A DNA stretch of 64,000 nt from assembly GCA_031308135.1 (NCBI GenBank), contig JAHLJT010008446.1, positions 165,962,241-166,026,240 on the forward strand, written 5' to 3'. The DNA is from Acheta domesticus (Eukaryota > Arthropoda > Insecta > Orthoptera > Gryllidae). This document shows positions 1 to 12,800 of the stretch, piece by piece (position 1 is the stretch's first letter; every line of letters starts with the position of its first letter). The notes beneath the pieces were generated by a model. It worked only from the letters and a program-made list of their open reading frames with translations, was not told the DNA's origin and did not search any database. Position numbers and translations under genes: made by a program.

Positions 1-659
1 ATAGCAACTGTTCTGTTTTTAGCCTGAAGATGGGGGGGGAAGTTATTCCTCGAAACGTCGGTATTTGAACTCATATATTTCTACCTGAAAATCTGAATAA
101 ACATTTTTGTCTGTTGTAAAAATCTGTGGCCATGTTCTTTTAATAAAATTAGAATATCATGTTGCTTTGAATGAAAAGCAAAAAGGTAGCTACTGCGATT
201 CAGCCTTTTTTCTTAGAATTATATTGAAAGAAAGGATTTCTACGAGGATTTGTCAAAACTATGATGAAAGCCAACATTCCATGTAGTCAAATATTTTGTT
301 CAGAAACAAGAACGTATGTAAGGATAAGAAAAATATGTTTTAAATGCCAATTTAATTTTAAATGCTTATTTTGCCTGCCTATTTCTACAGTTTTTCGGGC
401 CTATAAATTCTCAGCTTAGTTTTTTTAATGGAAAATAAATCGTACTTCATAGGATATCAAAATTGTATTAACCTGTAGTTATGTAAATGTTTGTTTGTGT
501 ATTCTTATACGTAAAAAGGAAAATAACTTTCACATTTCTACAAGCATTGATCAACACGTTCTATTGTAAGAAATTAAAAGATGGAAATTACGCCATTGTC
601 TTTTTAGTCATAATGAAATATGATTGCGTTATAACAATGTTTACAATGTTTTTTTTTAG
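1..659. other. AT-rich intron end, no gene seen
   Basis: This is intron sequence before the first recognised PERK exon. Near the left edge a CCTGAAGATG block is followed by TCGAAACGTCGG. This is a short complementary pattern often found beside retroelement ends, and related patterns occur near 42545 and 32400. Nothing else is recognised apart from the T-rich splice tract ending at 659. Confidence 0.5.
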
Positions 660-813
660 GAAATGGTTATTTTCTGTTTAATAAAACTAACCTCGGAAAA
701 TCTGATGAACAATGCAGTCGAGGAGAGGAAAGTAATAGAAGTGCTACTAGAGATGACTTTGTAAATGATCAAGAAACGCCTGTTCATATTATTGTCTCCC
801 TGTGGTATTGGTG
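660..813 (+). CDS. EIF2AK3: PERK exon 1 of window: end of lumenal part and start of membrane segment
   Basis: The exon follows a T-rich tract ending in AG at 658-659 and ends before GTGAGTA. The open frame starts with two bases of a split codon, then reads [17 protein letters not shown], a polar stretch rich in S, R, E and D, and finally [12 protein letters not shown]. The closing tryptophans correspond to the LLWKE segment that enters the membrane in known PERK proteins. The exon is undamaged and leaves two bases, which exon 2 completes to a tryptophan codon. Earlier lumenal exons must lie left of the window. Confidence 0.7.
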
Positions 814-3800
814 GTGAGTACAGTGTTTTTCTACAAACATTTGGAAATAAAAAGTAGAGATTTAAAAAATTGGATGTACAAAATATAGTATTTACTCGAA
901 ATATTACGCTCGGTGACGCAGCTTTCCTTTAGAGACAATGTACACGCCTCCTTTTGACGAACCTTTCCGGAGGTTTAGCGAATGCGTAGTGAGGCATTTG
1001 AACACCGAGCAAGCACGCTTTCGCTGCAGAATCCTTCTTCATGAAGCAGCTTGCAAATCGGGTCTTAGCATTGAAAAGGACCGGGGATAGATTCACGTGA
1101 TCCGCTCTGCCTCTGCGCTACGTATGCTGCAGATTGTCGGGAATAATCACTTGGTCGCAATCCCGGGCTATTGTTTTACAGCGACAGGTTAAATTGGTTC
1201 AGATAACCGAGCTGGGAGCTTCTGGACTCACTCTGATGGTTCAAATTTGAATTAATATCCAAATGGTTTGTTACGTACATTTATATATTACTCTGCACTG
1301 GGGTCACCATTTTTTCGTCCCTTGTGTTCAATTGATCGAACTAGCTGTTTCGTAGCTCAGAGCAAAGTGGCTCGCCTTTCACCACTGAGGTCCGGGTTCG
1401 ATTCCCGTCGATTCTCATGTGAAATTTGTTCCGACAAAACGAGTTCGGCTACTTCACAAGGGCTAGCCCAACCTTTGTGAAGTGTCCTAAACCTTACCCC
1501 CTTCCTTATTCCTTCCCAATTCTGGCCGCTGGGTAGTGACGCAGGGGCGCGCGATGCTACCTGGCGGCCCTCTTGACAACTGACAGATGAGACGCGACAC
1601 ATATTAATAATATAGAGCGCCCTGTGAAATACAGAGAGCGCTGATAGCAAAGTAATGGAGGATTACTCCGCAATCAACGCCCGACCTAGTGCTTTAGAGA
1701 CGCGTTTCGTAAAGGCAAGATATGTTTTAAAAAAAACTAGTCAGCAGCCAGAAGGTGAGTCAGCGGCCGAACGTCCTCTAGCCGAGTTCGTTTACGTTGG
1801 TGAAGTCACGGAGATTAAGCGAATTCGGGACTCGCGGGTTCCTGGTTGGGAGACCGGCTAGGAACCCCGGGATCTAACGGCGTGGAGCCCCTGGCCGAAG
1901 GGCTGAATGGCACTGACTGCGACGTGACGAGACTTGGCGATGAAGGGGATTACTCCATGCAGGCGCTCAACGTCCACAAACTGTTTCAGAGGCGCGTTGC
2001 GTCAACAAAAACGCAACAAATTAAAAACAAATCTGCCTACTCTATACAAGTCTCCCGGGTCAGTCCGCTGCCGCTCCCCCTGTCTATTCCTGCATTCTTG
2101 GTGTTGGATTTTCTATTCAGCTGTGATAGGTTCGCGTAGTTTTTGGGAGTTTCTCTCTGACTCTGAGGCAACACGTAATTTCATTGAATTTGAATCATCT
2201 TCCTCGGAAACAGTGCCATTAACTTCGAATTCGTATTTGATTTTCAGCTCCTGTAACTCTCGCAAAACCTATAACTTCTCTCCTGATCTGTTAATCTTGA
2301 TAACATAGCTTAGCATTTTACCTTCTATTTACCAACTACTCTCGGGTTTTTTCTATTTAGAAGTCAGCCTTTGCCGTCAGCGTATTTCAGAACAGTGACC
2401 CTATTGGAGTCTCCGTTTTCTGGATTCTACGATCGTTTTCCTTTCTGTAAATCCCTTTTTGTATTTTCAAACTTGCAATTAAACAAAGAAATTTATAATT
2501 TCGACAAGAACTATTTTCAGAAGCAAAACGTTACACTTACACAAATCCGAACAACCAATAAGAGGCTGTGTTAAGCACGTCTATTTTTCTACATCAGGAT
2601 CATTCTAAGGCTGAACAGACCTTAGACGATCAATCGGCTCGGACTAGGTTTATTACTGAACTCAAGAGTGAGCGGGGGGGATCCATGGCGGGGCAGCGCT
2701 GTGTCATTCCCCCACTAGATCCCCGTGTCAACCTTGGTACCCCAGTGGGGTGTCCCCTTGTTGGACCCCCATGGTGGGTGCGGAGCACGGTGATCACTGA
2801 CTATGCATCTTGTGGATACCAACTCCCCTTGCGTTCTCCCGGAAGTAAGAGATGTGTGGAACAAACTATTGATTCAAATTGTTTCTTTTCAAAAGACGAC
2901 AGACCCAAAAAGCCTCTCCTCATGGCATGCATCGAGAAAGGGAAAACTTTTAAAAACATAAGTGCTACCCGTGTGGCGCGAGCCATAGAGGAAGCATACG
3001 GGAAGCTCCAAAGCCATAGAGGAAGCATACTGGAAGCGGTCGTGCGACAGAGGAATGGAATTTTCTTTTTGAAACACGTACTGGAAAAAATACTAAAAAC
3101 CAAGCATATTTCAGGCTTCCAGGTCGTAGTAACGAAACAGCCAACCCTAAATCTATGCCTGGAGTGGATAACCACGAGGACTTTGTTTCGGAGAGTGACC
3201 AAGATCTTTTTTTCTTCAAGAGTTACTGAAGTGTAAAGGATCAAAAGGAAGAAACAGAGGTAAATTATTCCTACTTCGACTCTAATCCTTACGTTTGACC
3301 GTCCTTCCGTCCCGGAAAGGATCACTTGTGGTTTCTACAACCTCCATGTGCGATAGTATAAACCAAACCCTTTGCGCTGTTTCAAGTGTCAAAGGTTTCG
3401 GCGTAATCGGCAACGATGTCGGAGAGCCCAGTGTGCGGGATGTGCGGTACAATTGTGCATGACTCACAACCGAGCGCTACACCACCGCACTGCGTCAATT
3501 GTGAAGGCGACTCTCCAGCCAACTCCAACAAGTGCCGTACCTTTCTCCGGGAAAGAAAGATTCTGCAGATCAGTCATCGAAAAGGTTTCCCTGAGGCCAA
3601 ACGTCGACACCAGACTTAGACGCCCAGTAGACCACGAACTTTCTCCAGAGTCCTAAAGATTAAGTTCTCGGTGATAACAGCAAGTTGCCAGACAACGTGC
3701 TTCCGCTCTAGTAGCGCACTTCAGTTGTCAGCTGTCGCCTGTAGACTGCCCAGAAGATACATCGTGCATGAAAGGTGGAAAAGTGATAATATCCACGAAG

Positions 3801-6800
3801 TATTGAAAATCTAGCAAAGCCACCGATGGCTTCTACCGAGCTCTCAATGGAAATGATGCCAGTCAGATATCGCCTCCGAACAAAAATTCGTCATCGAAAT
3901 ACGGTCTACTTCTACTTCTGAGACGTCGAGCGATCCTCCAGCTCCCGTAGATCTGTAACCTCTGGCAAAAAAGGGAAAATCACCCCGCTGCTGGCGACCA
4001 TGCTCAGCAGCAGTCAGGATGATACTGCTGTTGACGAGGAGCACCACAAAGAGTTCCTCTACAACCTTTCAGAATGCGAGAGAGAAAATGATACAAAATA
4101 AATAATTCCCTACAATGGCTCTCATGGAATTTAAACGGCTTTAGTGCACATTCAGATGAACTGAAATTGATAATTTCTCGCCCTAGGCCATCTATAGTCT
4201 ACCTTAAACTTATATTGTTCCCCATGATCCCATGTCTTCCCGGATTTAGCACCTATCTGTTTGATCAAAATGACGGACTGTGTGCTCACGGTGGTGTCGC
4301 GTTACTTACCTACGACTCCTTGTTCTGAGGAACGTTCGAACAGACCTTCAAACTGTTAGCGTTGGGATACACTGTCATCCTTTTCGCTGACGGTATGCAA
4401 TATATACATTCCTTCTGGACAAGAGAAGAACTTGAAGATGTGTTTTCTCAGGTGCCCGTCCCTTTTCTCATTGTGGGGGACTTGAATGCCTACAATCCCT
4501 CCAAAGGCGGCACAAGGACCTGCCAAGACATAATATACTTAAAAATATTAATGACAACCAGAACCTAATACTTCTGAATAATGGCGAAATTATGTATTTG
4601 TCCATTTCACACTTTCTTATTCGTAGATCTGGCTCTCTACAGTCCCTCTCTAATATCTATGAGTGGGCTGTCCCTGACGATCTGCATGGCATTGACCACT
4701 TCCTCATTCTGGTCAATTGCGATATTCCCGACCTCAATGTCGCCCGGCCTCGCTGGCTAATTCGCCGAATTGAGTGGGAAATGTTCGAGAAAGATACGGG
4801 TATCGGAAAACTGCGTAAACGATATCGATGCTAATTTTACTGATGTTCATGCCGCCTCCGTTTCCATTGCGAAGACGTTTAGTTTAGTTTAGTTTAGTTT
4901 AGTTAATGCCTTATTTTACGTGGCGAGACTCAGGCCATCAGGCCCGCTCTTCCGTCTGACCACGCAAATTTCGCTACGCTCCTTTCACCTAGCGGAGAAA
5001 GAAGGTATCATCTCGGGCGACGAAACAGGCGATTTGAAATTTAGCTCAGAGGCGTCATTTAGGCTTGGGGATCTTTTACATGCAAGTAAATTACTAACAT
5101 GGGCCAGCCGGCTTTACTTCCCCTCCGCGGAAGGCGTACGAAGGATTTTTTTTCGTCGGACACCCACGACATCCTCCCGTGCCATGGTGGAATGTCGACT
5201 GTGCCATCGCGGTGCGTGAACGGAAGCCAGTACTGACAAAGCTTAGGTTTCCAGACATGCATAATCTGATGAATTATAAAAGATCCTGAGCCAGATCTGG
5301 ATTGGTCATACGAGAAGTAAAACCTGGAAAGCTTATATTTCATTACTTTTGCCGTGCGCCCCCTGAAGTAGTGTGGCGAAAGGTTCCACAGATCGGAGGA
5401 ATATTTCCTTCATAGTCTGTCTCAGGGCTTCTGGTAAATGGAAATCTTCTCACCTCACAAGAAGACAGTTAAAGAATTGGCTTCTCACTACGGGAAATCA
5501 CCAGCTCCGTGCATTACCCTCCCGGTTTTCTGAACACCAAAGATATTCTGAATATTCTTTTGCCCTCGCTTGCGGGAATGATTCTGCTCCTAGACGAGAC
5601 CAGATACATAATCAGATGCTGAAACACATACCGGAAAACGGTCGTTTTTTCTCCGCACTTTCAACCACATTTGATTTGAACATGTACCAAGGATTTCGCT
5701 TGGAGCCATTGTTATTCCGATCCCTAAAGAAGGAAAGGCCAGAACGATCCTCTAGTTACCAATCACGCTCACAATGTGTGCACACTTTTAGAGCGAATGG
5801 TAAATATACGAGTCTTCTGGCTCCTGGAAGAAAGGAATCTGTTTAACCCTTTTCATTGTGGTTTAAGGAAGCACAGATCAACCGTGGACCCTTTAGTTTC
5901 CGTTGCCACACATCACTTCTTTTGTGCTACGACAACAGCTGGTAGCCATTTTTTGTTGCAGAGAAAGTGGATGAACCACCTGAATGTACGGAATTCTTCT
6001 CACCTTACATTCTTGGGGCCTTATTGGTCTGCTCCTTTCTAGTGCCTTTTCCTTTTTCAATATGATTCCGTGTCCGCCTTGGTGACGGGTTGTTCTCAAG
6101 TCAACAGAAAACGATGTTCCCCGGGGATTGTTTCTGAGTGTCACTCTGCTATTGCTATGAATAGTATAGCATCAGTAATTCTTGAGCCTGTGGAAGAGTC
6201 GCTCTTCGTTGACGACCTTGCCATAATTTGCTTTTCGAAGAGCATGCAGGTAATTGAGAGGCAGTTACAGTTTGTCCTCAGCAAATTGCAAGAATGGAGC
6301 GATGAAACTCAATGCAAGTTCTCAACCTCAAAAAGCCAATTGCATGCACTTCTGCAGGATTCATCACCTTCTATAATCATCCTGACATTTTTTGGGGGTA
6401 ATCAACTTTCCTTCGTCGAATTCGCAACTTTTCTTTGTCTGACTTACAACAGTTTTAACTTTGCAAAAACAGTTATAAATTGAAGAGCCGATGCCTGTCA
6501 CCATTGAACCTCCTTCGCGCCCTTGTTGGTAGGTCATGGGGCGTTGACGGAGTATGACCCTTGCGCCTATCATAGATTGTGGGTGTATTGTCTATGGGTC
6601 AGCGTCTCGTCGACCCTCCCGCCATTGAATACCATACACAATGCCGGTGTACTGATCAGAACAGGCGCCTACCGCACGAGTCACATGGAATGCTTCTTGG
6701 CCGAGGCCGGTGAACCATCCCTGAGCCGAAGGCGAAATCGGCGAAAGTGATGATGCGAAAGTGTCAGCTATAAATACTCCTTTGCGCCAAACAGACCTTC

Positions 6801-9800
6801 ACCCAAGTCACAGCACATCGTATGCACTTAAACCATCGTTACTCCATCCTCCGGGTATTAATCTCTACACGCTTTTGCAGAAGCTCAATTTAACCCCACA
6901 TCTCTATGAAAACTCTCCGAAATCTTGTTCATCTTTGGAAACTTTTTCGGCTTAAAATAGACTTGAGATTATCAAACTTCCCTCATCCTCAACTCCTCCT
7001 AGTACATTTGTGACGGAAGTTCATCAGACGAAATCCATGTATACCGGCTGTAACCCTATATACACTTATGGTTACTCCCAAAATGGTAAAGTAGGGTATG
7101 CCTTCTACTGCCATTGTAGCGTCAAAGCTCGCCACGAAGAAAACAGTGGTAGACGTCCTCACAGTCCTAACAAATAATACCAAGCTGTTGATCAAACGCT
7201 GTATTCTCAGTGCATGGCAAACAGAGTGGGGGAACTAAGCTCACAAGAATCAACGATTCCATAAAGGCTTGGTCTTTCTCATCTCGTGGCTCTAGGCGCG
7301 AGGACATTTTTCTGACACGCCTTTGGATCGGTCACTGCAACCACGGATATCTTATTTGCGGAGACCCACCCTCTACTTGCGATAATTGCGAGACGGATCT
7401 GATCGTGGAGCAAGGTCCCCTGCGGCTCTCTTCTAAGGTAAGAGAGGCGCCCAAGGCATCGCCTCCCGCGGACGGCCTCACCTCGCTAGCTCTCCACCAC
7501 AAATACTTGAAGCTTCTCTTGCGAGCTTTTTAGCTTTTTTCGAGCGACTAACTTCTGCAGCCTTCTCTGAGACAATGTCAATTATATGGGTTTTAGTATT
7601 TATCTGGTTTTTCTGCCTACCCTTTTCGGTAATTGGACACTTTCTTTTTCAGTGTTACTTTCATTGTACTTTTCATTCAAAATGTTTTAGCTTGGCACTG
7701 TCAGTGCATACTGTTCTGAAAATAATTTGACATGGACTCCAATGACGTTAGTTGTTAAATCGCCTTTAGACCTTAATGATCATGATCTTCAGGTGCAGAA
7801 TGATGCGATTTTTACGTTGAACAAATTTGAGCGGTGGGGGAATAAGTTCACCGTCGGTTAAAGGGGCAATTTTGTGGGAAGATAGAGGAACTTTACACAA
7901 AAATAGGAAAATTTAAAGAATGATCAACAAAGATGCGGGAAGATATCGGCGAGGCGAGTGGGGGGAAACAAAAAGGAGAAGGATATAAGAGAGAAATACA
8001 GAAGAATTTTGAGCCAATTAAAACGGCGGTGGAAGAATCGAGATGGAAACTTCTAGAACTAGTGAACAGCGGAGTAAATGAATGCTAGGCGCAGGTAACG
8101 GCTGTCAAGGCTAAGTGAAGCAACTGTGTGAAATGAGTAATAGGCGGCTTATGAGCGCTCCATTCAACGTGCCTCCATAATTGAGATTTTCGGGGAACTA
8201 GAGAGAACCTTCCTCATTCATGAGATCGTTCGAACGTTACATGACTTAGGCCAAGGTGCTGGAAAGGTATAAGCCACAGATGTTATATCAAATGTTGGAA
8301 AACAACGCTCGAACGCGGGCTGACACGCTCGACCCGTTTTCCCAAAATATTAACGAGTTTAGGACGAAATTCTTAGAATGTTATTGGAACAAGAAAATTA
8401 AAATGAAACTCAAAATACGTTTGCTAAACAGTTTTTTACAAACCGCTTATGGGAAATATGCGCGATTTCGCCGCCAGGCGTATAGCAGATTTCCGATCTT
8501 GGTGCCATGAATGAGCGACGCAGAGATCATGCGTTGTAACTTGACAGTTCGCTTGTCTACTCAAAGTATGCGGAGAACATGTAACTATATTCATTTCGAA
8601 CATTTTCATAATCTCTTAGGGGGTACGATCTAACCTTGGGCAGTATTCCGAAGAGGAAGTCTGACTCTAACGCAAATGTGGCGACGGTCCAAGCGAATAC
8701 GGTCCCGAATCCGCATGAGAGAATCAAGGCGCATCTAACGCAGCAAAATATCCCTGGCAATGACAGTCATCGTCGAAGGAAATGTGTAGTAAACCAGGGA
8801 AAGCAGGTGAAGAGAGATGTCACGTGATTGAGGGTGAAATTAAGACGGATATTAGAAATGAACCAAGGTGGATTGACGTAATGGTGGGGATGACTACGAT
8901 ATGAATTTAAACTAGATGTATTCGTAGTGAAGGTGACCTCATTACGAACACCAGAGATGAAGTCGACAATGTGATACCAATCAATTCTTGCAAAATCGTA
9001 CGATACTAGATTAGCCTTGAGCAGAGGTAAGAACAGCTTCACTTCAAGAAGCACTCTCGTCATTAGCTTCAAGGTGGAGTCAGTGAGTGGGGTTCCGTGT
9101 TGCCGGGTTCGCCCGGCAACTTCCCATTGGGTTCCAGGCGCGTCGACGTTTGGGTGGAATTGGGCGAAGGGCATCTTCGGAACGACCCCACATTCTATAT
9201 ATAAAAGTCGACTGGGGCCCCAAACCACCCTGTCAGGTCGCCTAGGTTCTGGCGGTACGTCGAGAGCATAAACGTGATTGCAGTGAGGAGACGGGAGGGG
9301 GGACCTCAAACTGTCCGGGCCTTAGTGTGGGTGGCCCCCTTTTGGGCTCATCGCGTCGTCGTGGCAGTGGCCGGGTACTCTGGGCATAGAGGAGGGACTT
9401 GTTCCCGGCGCATTGTGAGTGGCGTAGTTTCGAATCCGGTGCCGGCCTGGAATGCCAGTAGCTCTCAGATGACAGGGCAGCCCGACCAGGTATTTGGAAG
9501 GTTACAGAGAGGGTAAATTGCATTTTGGCGGAATTCAGTTACCAGCCTGTCGGCGTACTTGTGCATTGGCGGGGGGTGCTGATAGAACCCTAGGTGCCCG
9601 GTACGGGGAGAAATCCCTGGTAAAACATAAGGTGCGGATATATAGCACAATAGAAAATCTACTGTTCTTTGTCCATTCGGCGCCTCGTCCATGTGATTGT
9701 TTCACGCTGTCTCCCGCAGAGTTGTTCAGTTGTAGCCGGCGTCGCAGCGGTAAATCATTTAGTAATCCCGATCCGGTAAATCATTGCAAAGCGGGCTGGC

Positions 9801-12800
9801 GACGCGGTCTGCCCTAGCATGTGTCACTCCTTTGCGGCGACGGCGATGCTAACATGCGGTGTTCGGACGGGGCGGCGGCTTCTCCCGGCTGTCCGCTCAT
9901 GACCTGAAATACCGCGCGGCCATCAGACCAACTCTTCGTGAAGCTAAACTAGTGGTGCTACAGAATAGCACAGACTTTCCCGTATTAGTTTTCTATTCAT
10001 TTCTATGCATTGTCTTTTCTATTCTCTATATTTCAGGATCCTAATATAGGTTACCAAACAAATTTTTATCAGTGTTTTAAAATTCCCTTAGGTTAAAGTT
10101 CTCTTAAGGGAGAGGGCGACTAATTTTGACGCCCAATTACTTTACAAATACGCATGTTTTGAAAAAATTCAACTTGGTCTTATTTGAATATCTGTTTCTG
10201 AAGAGCACATTTCATTAAGAAAAACAAGTGTATATTCACAATTGTAGTTGTAGGAAGAGGCCGATTTTTGTTTTTGTTTTTTTTGTTTTTGCAAAAACAG
10301 GCATATCAACAAACATGAAACTTGCATCATTCTCTTAAGTTTCCTTTACGCTATCTAATGTCCAATCCATAATAATCCAATTTAAAATTTAATAATAATC
10401 CAATTTAATTTAAAAATTTGTGCAGTTTTTAAGAAAAAATGGTTTAAAGAAAATAAAATTTGCCTGTTTGACACAATTACGCAAAAAATATTCATTTTTT
10501 TGAAAAATGGGACTTAACCTTATTTGAAAAATGGGACTTAACCTTATTTGAATGTTTTTTATGAACTCAGTTCATTAAGAAAAAAGTTGTATTTTCATAA
10601 TTTTAGTTGTAGGAAGACGCCGAAAAAATTTGAATTTTTTCAATTTTCGAAAAATTAAGAGTTTTAATCAACATGAGATCTGCGCCGTTCTCTTAAATGG
10701 CCTTCACACTATCCCACATCAAAATTTAGTCAAATTTGTTGGGGCCATTTTTTGTAATTTTGAAAATGTCCCAGGAGCTTCATGTAAAGTACCCCCCAAA
10801 ATTAAAATATCGGTTTCAAATTCAAGGGCCCACGAGATCAGTAAGACCGATCGGGCAATCTCAATCTTGGAGAAAATCGGCTGATTGTAGCGTTGTTGTC
10901 AAACGGACAGACGTTTTGCTTTCAATTGGTTTTTCGGTATCAAGGACCCACAAAACGGATTCTGGCTGCACCACGTATTAGGGGATTTTTTCTTAATTTA
11001 GCAACTGGATTTACCCATTTTTTCGTTATCAGGGCCCGGCAATGGAATTTGTTTCTGCCGCTGTTTTTTGCACAGCATTACATAACTTTCCCCATACTAC
11101 GCACTCGTCTGATTTAACAGAAACTAATTGAACAAATCATCACAATTGTACTTTAATCATGAATCTTTTCAACCCAGCAATAAATCAAAATCAATTACTA
11201 CTTGTAACTTTTGGTTGAAATGCTGAATAACCCTTTTTGAGAATTCTCATACTTTGGTATATGACCATTAAGTTTTACTTTCACTTATTCACAACTGCAC
11301 AGAAGAAAATGGATTTTCATGCATAAATTAATGTCTATTATCTGGGTTTAATTTACGACTGAATAGCAAAACGTTTAAAAATCTAAAAAAATATGAATTG
11401 CTATCCTTAATCTCACGAGACACATTTCTGCACTCTCGGCCCTATATAGTTTACCAAAAGTTTGGCAATGGATCAAAAAATAAGAACTAGAATCGGAACG
11501 ACTCGCAACACTCGCTTTCCGACGCTCTGCCTTCCGCAGTAGTCACAGCCAGCTGCGCAGTTCCAAGGTCGCGTTTCTCCACTTCGAAGCAAACCCAGGT
11601 TGAAATTAGCGAAGCAGACGCCTCCGGTGGTGTCCGTTGAAGTGCCGAGAATCAAGTCTAGTCCAGTCCAGTAATTATTCCACTCCGTGTCTTCTTATGC
11701 AGGATATAACAGCTGACACATGCTCAGATGCGTTTCCAGAGTTAATCCCGAGACCATGAAGTACGTAATTNNNNNNNNNNNNNNNNNNNNNNNNNNNNNN
11801 NNNNNNNNNNNNNNNNNNNNNNNNNNNNNNNNNNNNNNNNNNNNNNNNNNNNNNNNNNNNNNNNNNNNNNAAAAATAAAAAAAAAATTACATGGGTATTT
11901 GTCGCTCAGCACTTACCATAAAAGAAATTGTGTTACTCTTTAAACAATAGCAGAAATGATTTTTTTTCGAAAACGCGGTTCTAACTTGATGTTAATTCTC
12001 ACTTAGTCATTTTTCGCAAATACAGTTCTGTTTAGTTAGCACCGCAATCACTAGAAAACCAACAAATTACAGAGATAAATACAAAATAATTACATGGGAA
12101 TTTGTCGCTTTTTTACTACCTGTGGTTCAATTCAGAAACTAAGATTAGTTGAGTTCATGTTGTCCTCTAAATTGTAATGTTTTGAAACAACTCCGACCAT
12201 GAATCTTTGATAGAACGTTTCCAGCTGAATTTCAACAAGATGATTGCTGTATGTCGTGTAAGTCGAAACTGACACCGCTACGTACGAGACAATTGACTGC
12301 GGATGGGAATTCAGTTTCTAACCAGGTCATGGGAGTTTAGTTTCTCTATCCAGTTGTTTTTTCGATATTCAGTTTCGATGTTTACAATTCATCACGTCAC
12401 AAAGGTTTAATTTCTCTACCAGTGATATCAGATGTAAAGTGAAGGATTTTATTTCCGCAGTTGTACTATGAGTTGTACCATGTAAGCCATTTGTATATGA
12501 ATGTTTTAATACTTCTTGTCCCATATGTATTCCTGATAATTTAATTGCAGACAGAAAATTGTAATAAATGCTAATGTACATTACAAAAGGCTTAATGGAA
12601 TAATAGTTTTCAGTATGTTGTTCCAATTTTTGAAAAACAACAATAAGATCCAGTTTACATTATTGAACCACATTGCTACATTTATTTATTTATTTGCAGG
12701 AAAGAAGTTCTGATAATAAGTGTAACACTGCTGTACTTGTGAACATCATTGTAACTCAACGAGTTCTGCAAATAGTTCAAGAACCTGCCGAAAAGGTGAG

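Larger units (their letters stand above)
2628..7780 (+). mobile_element. I-superfamily non-LTR retrotransposon, long but decayed copy A
   Basis: The left edge shares GATCAATCGGCTCGG and a following 5' leader with the copy at 33262. Decayed ORF1 (about 2850-3650) contains a cysteine-rich zinc-knuckle block, [17 protein letters not shown]2 traces follow: VGDLNAYNP of the endonuclease (about 4470), RT blocks including [18 protein letters not shown] (about 5580), [16 protein letters not shown] (about 6200), RNase H remnants (about 7010-7130), and the final [21 protein letters not shown] segment (about 7320). Frames change many times, so it is dead. The 3' end has the TTTGACATGG-type tail block shared with the ends at 30942 and 38576. 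The endonuclease plus RNase H layout points to the I group, but exact clade assignment needs a tree. Confidence 0.8.

Noticed and set aside
2801..3325. 174-codon minus-strand open frame
   Set aside because: It is antisense to ORF1 of LINE copy A, whose + strand motifs explain the region.
4877..4906. (GTTTA)n array as a possible interstitial telomere repeat
   Set aside because: The arthropod telomere unit is TTAGG, and the array is better explained as the edge of a short inserted repeat.
8767..9309. 180-codon minus-strand open frame
   Set aside because: No domain, low-complexity ends, no splice signals in context. It overlaps the possible gag relic on the other strand.
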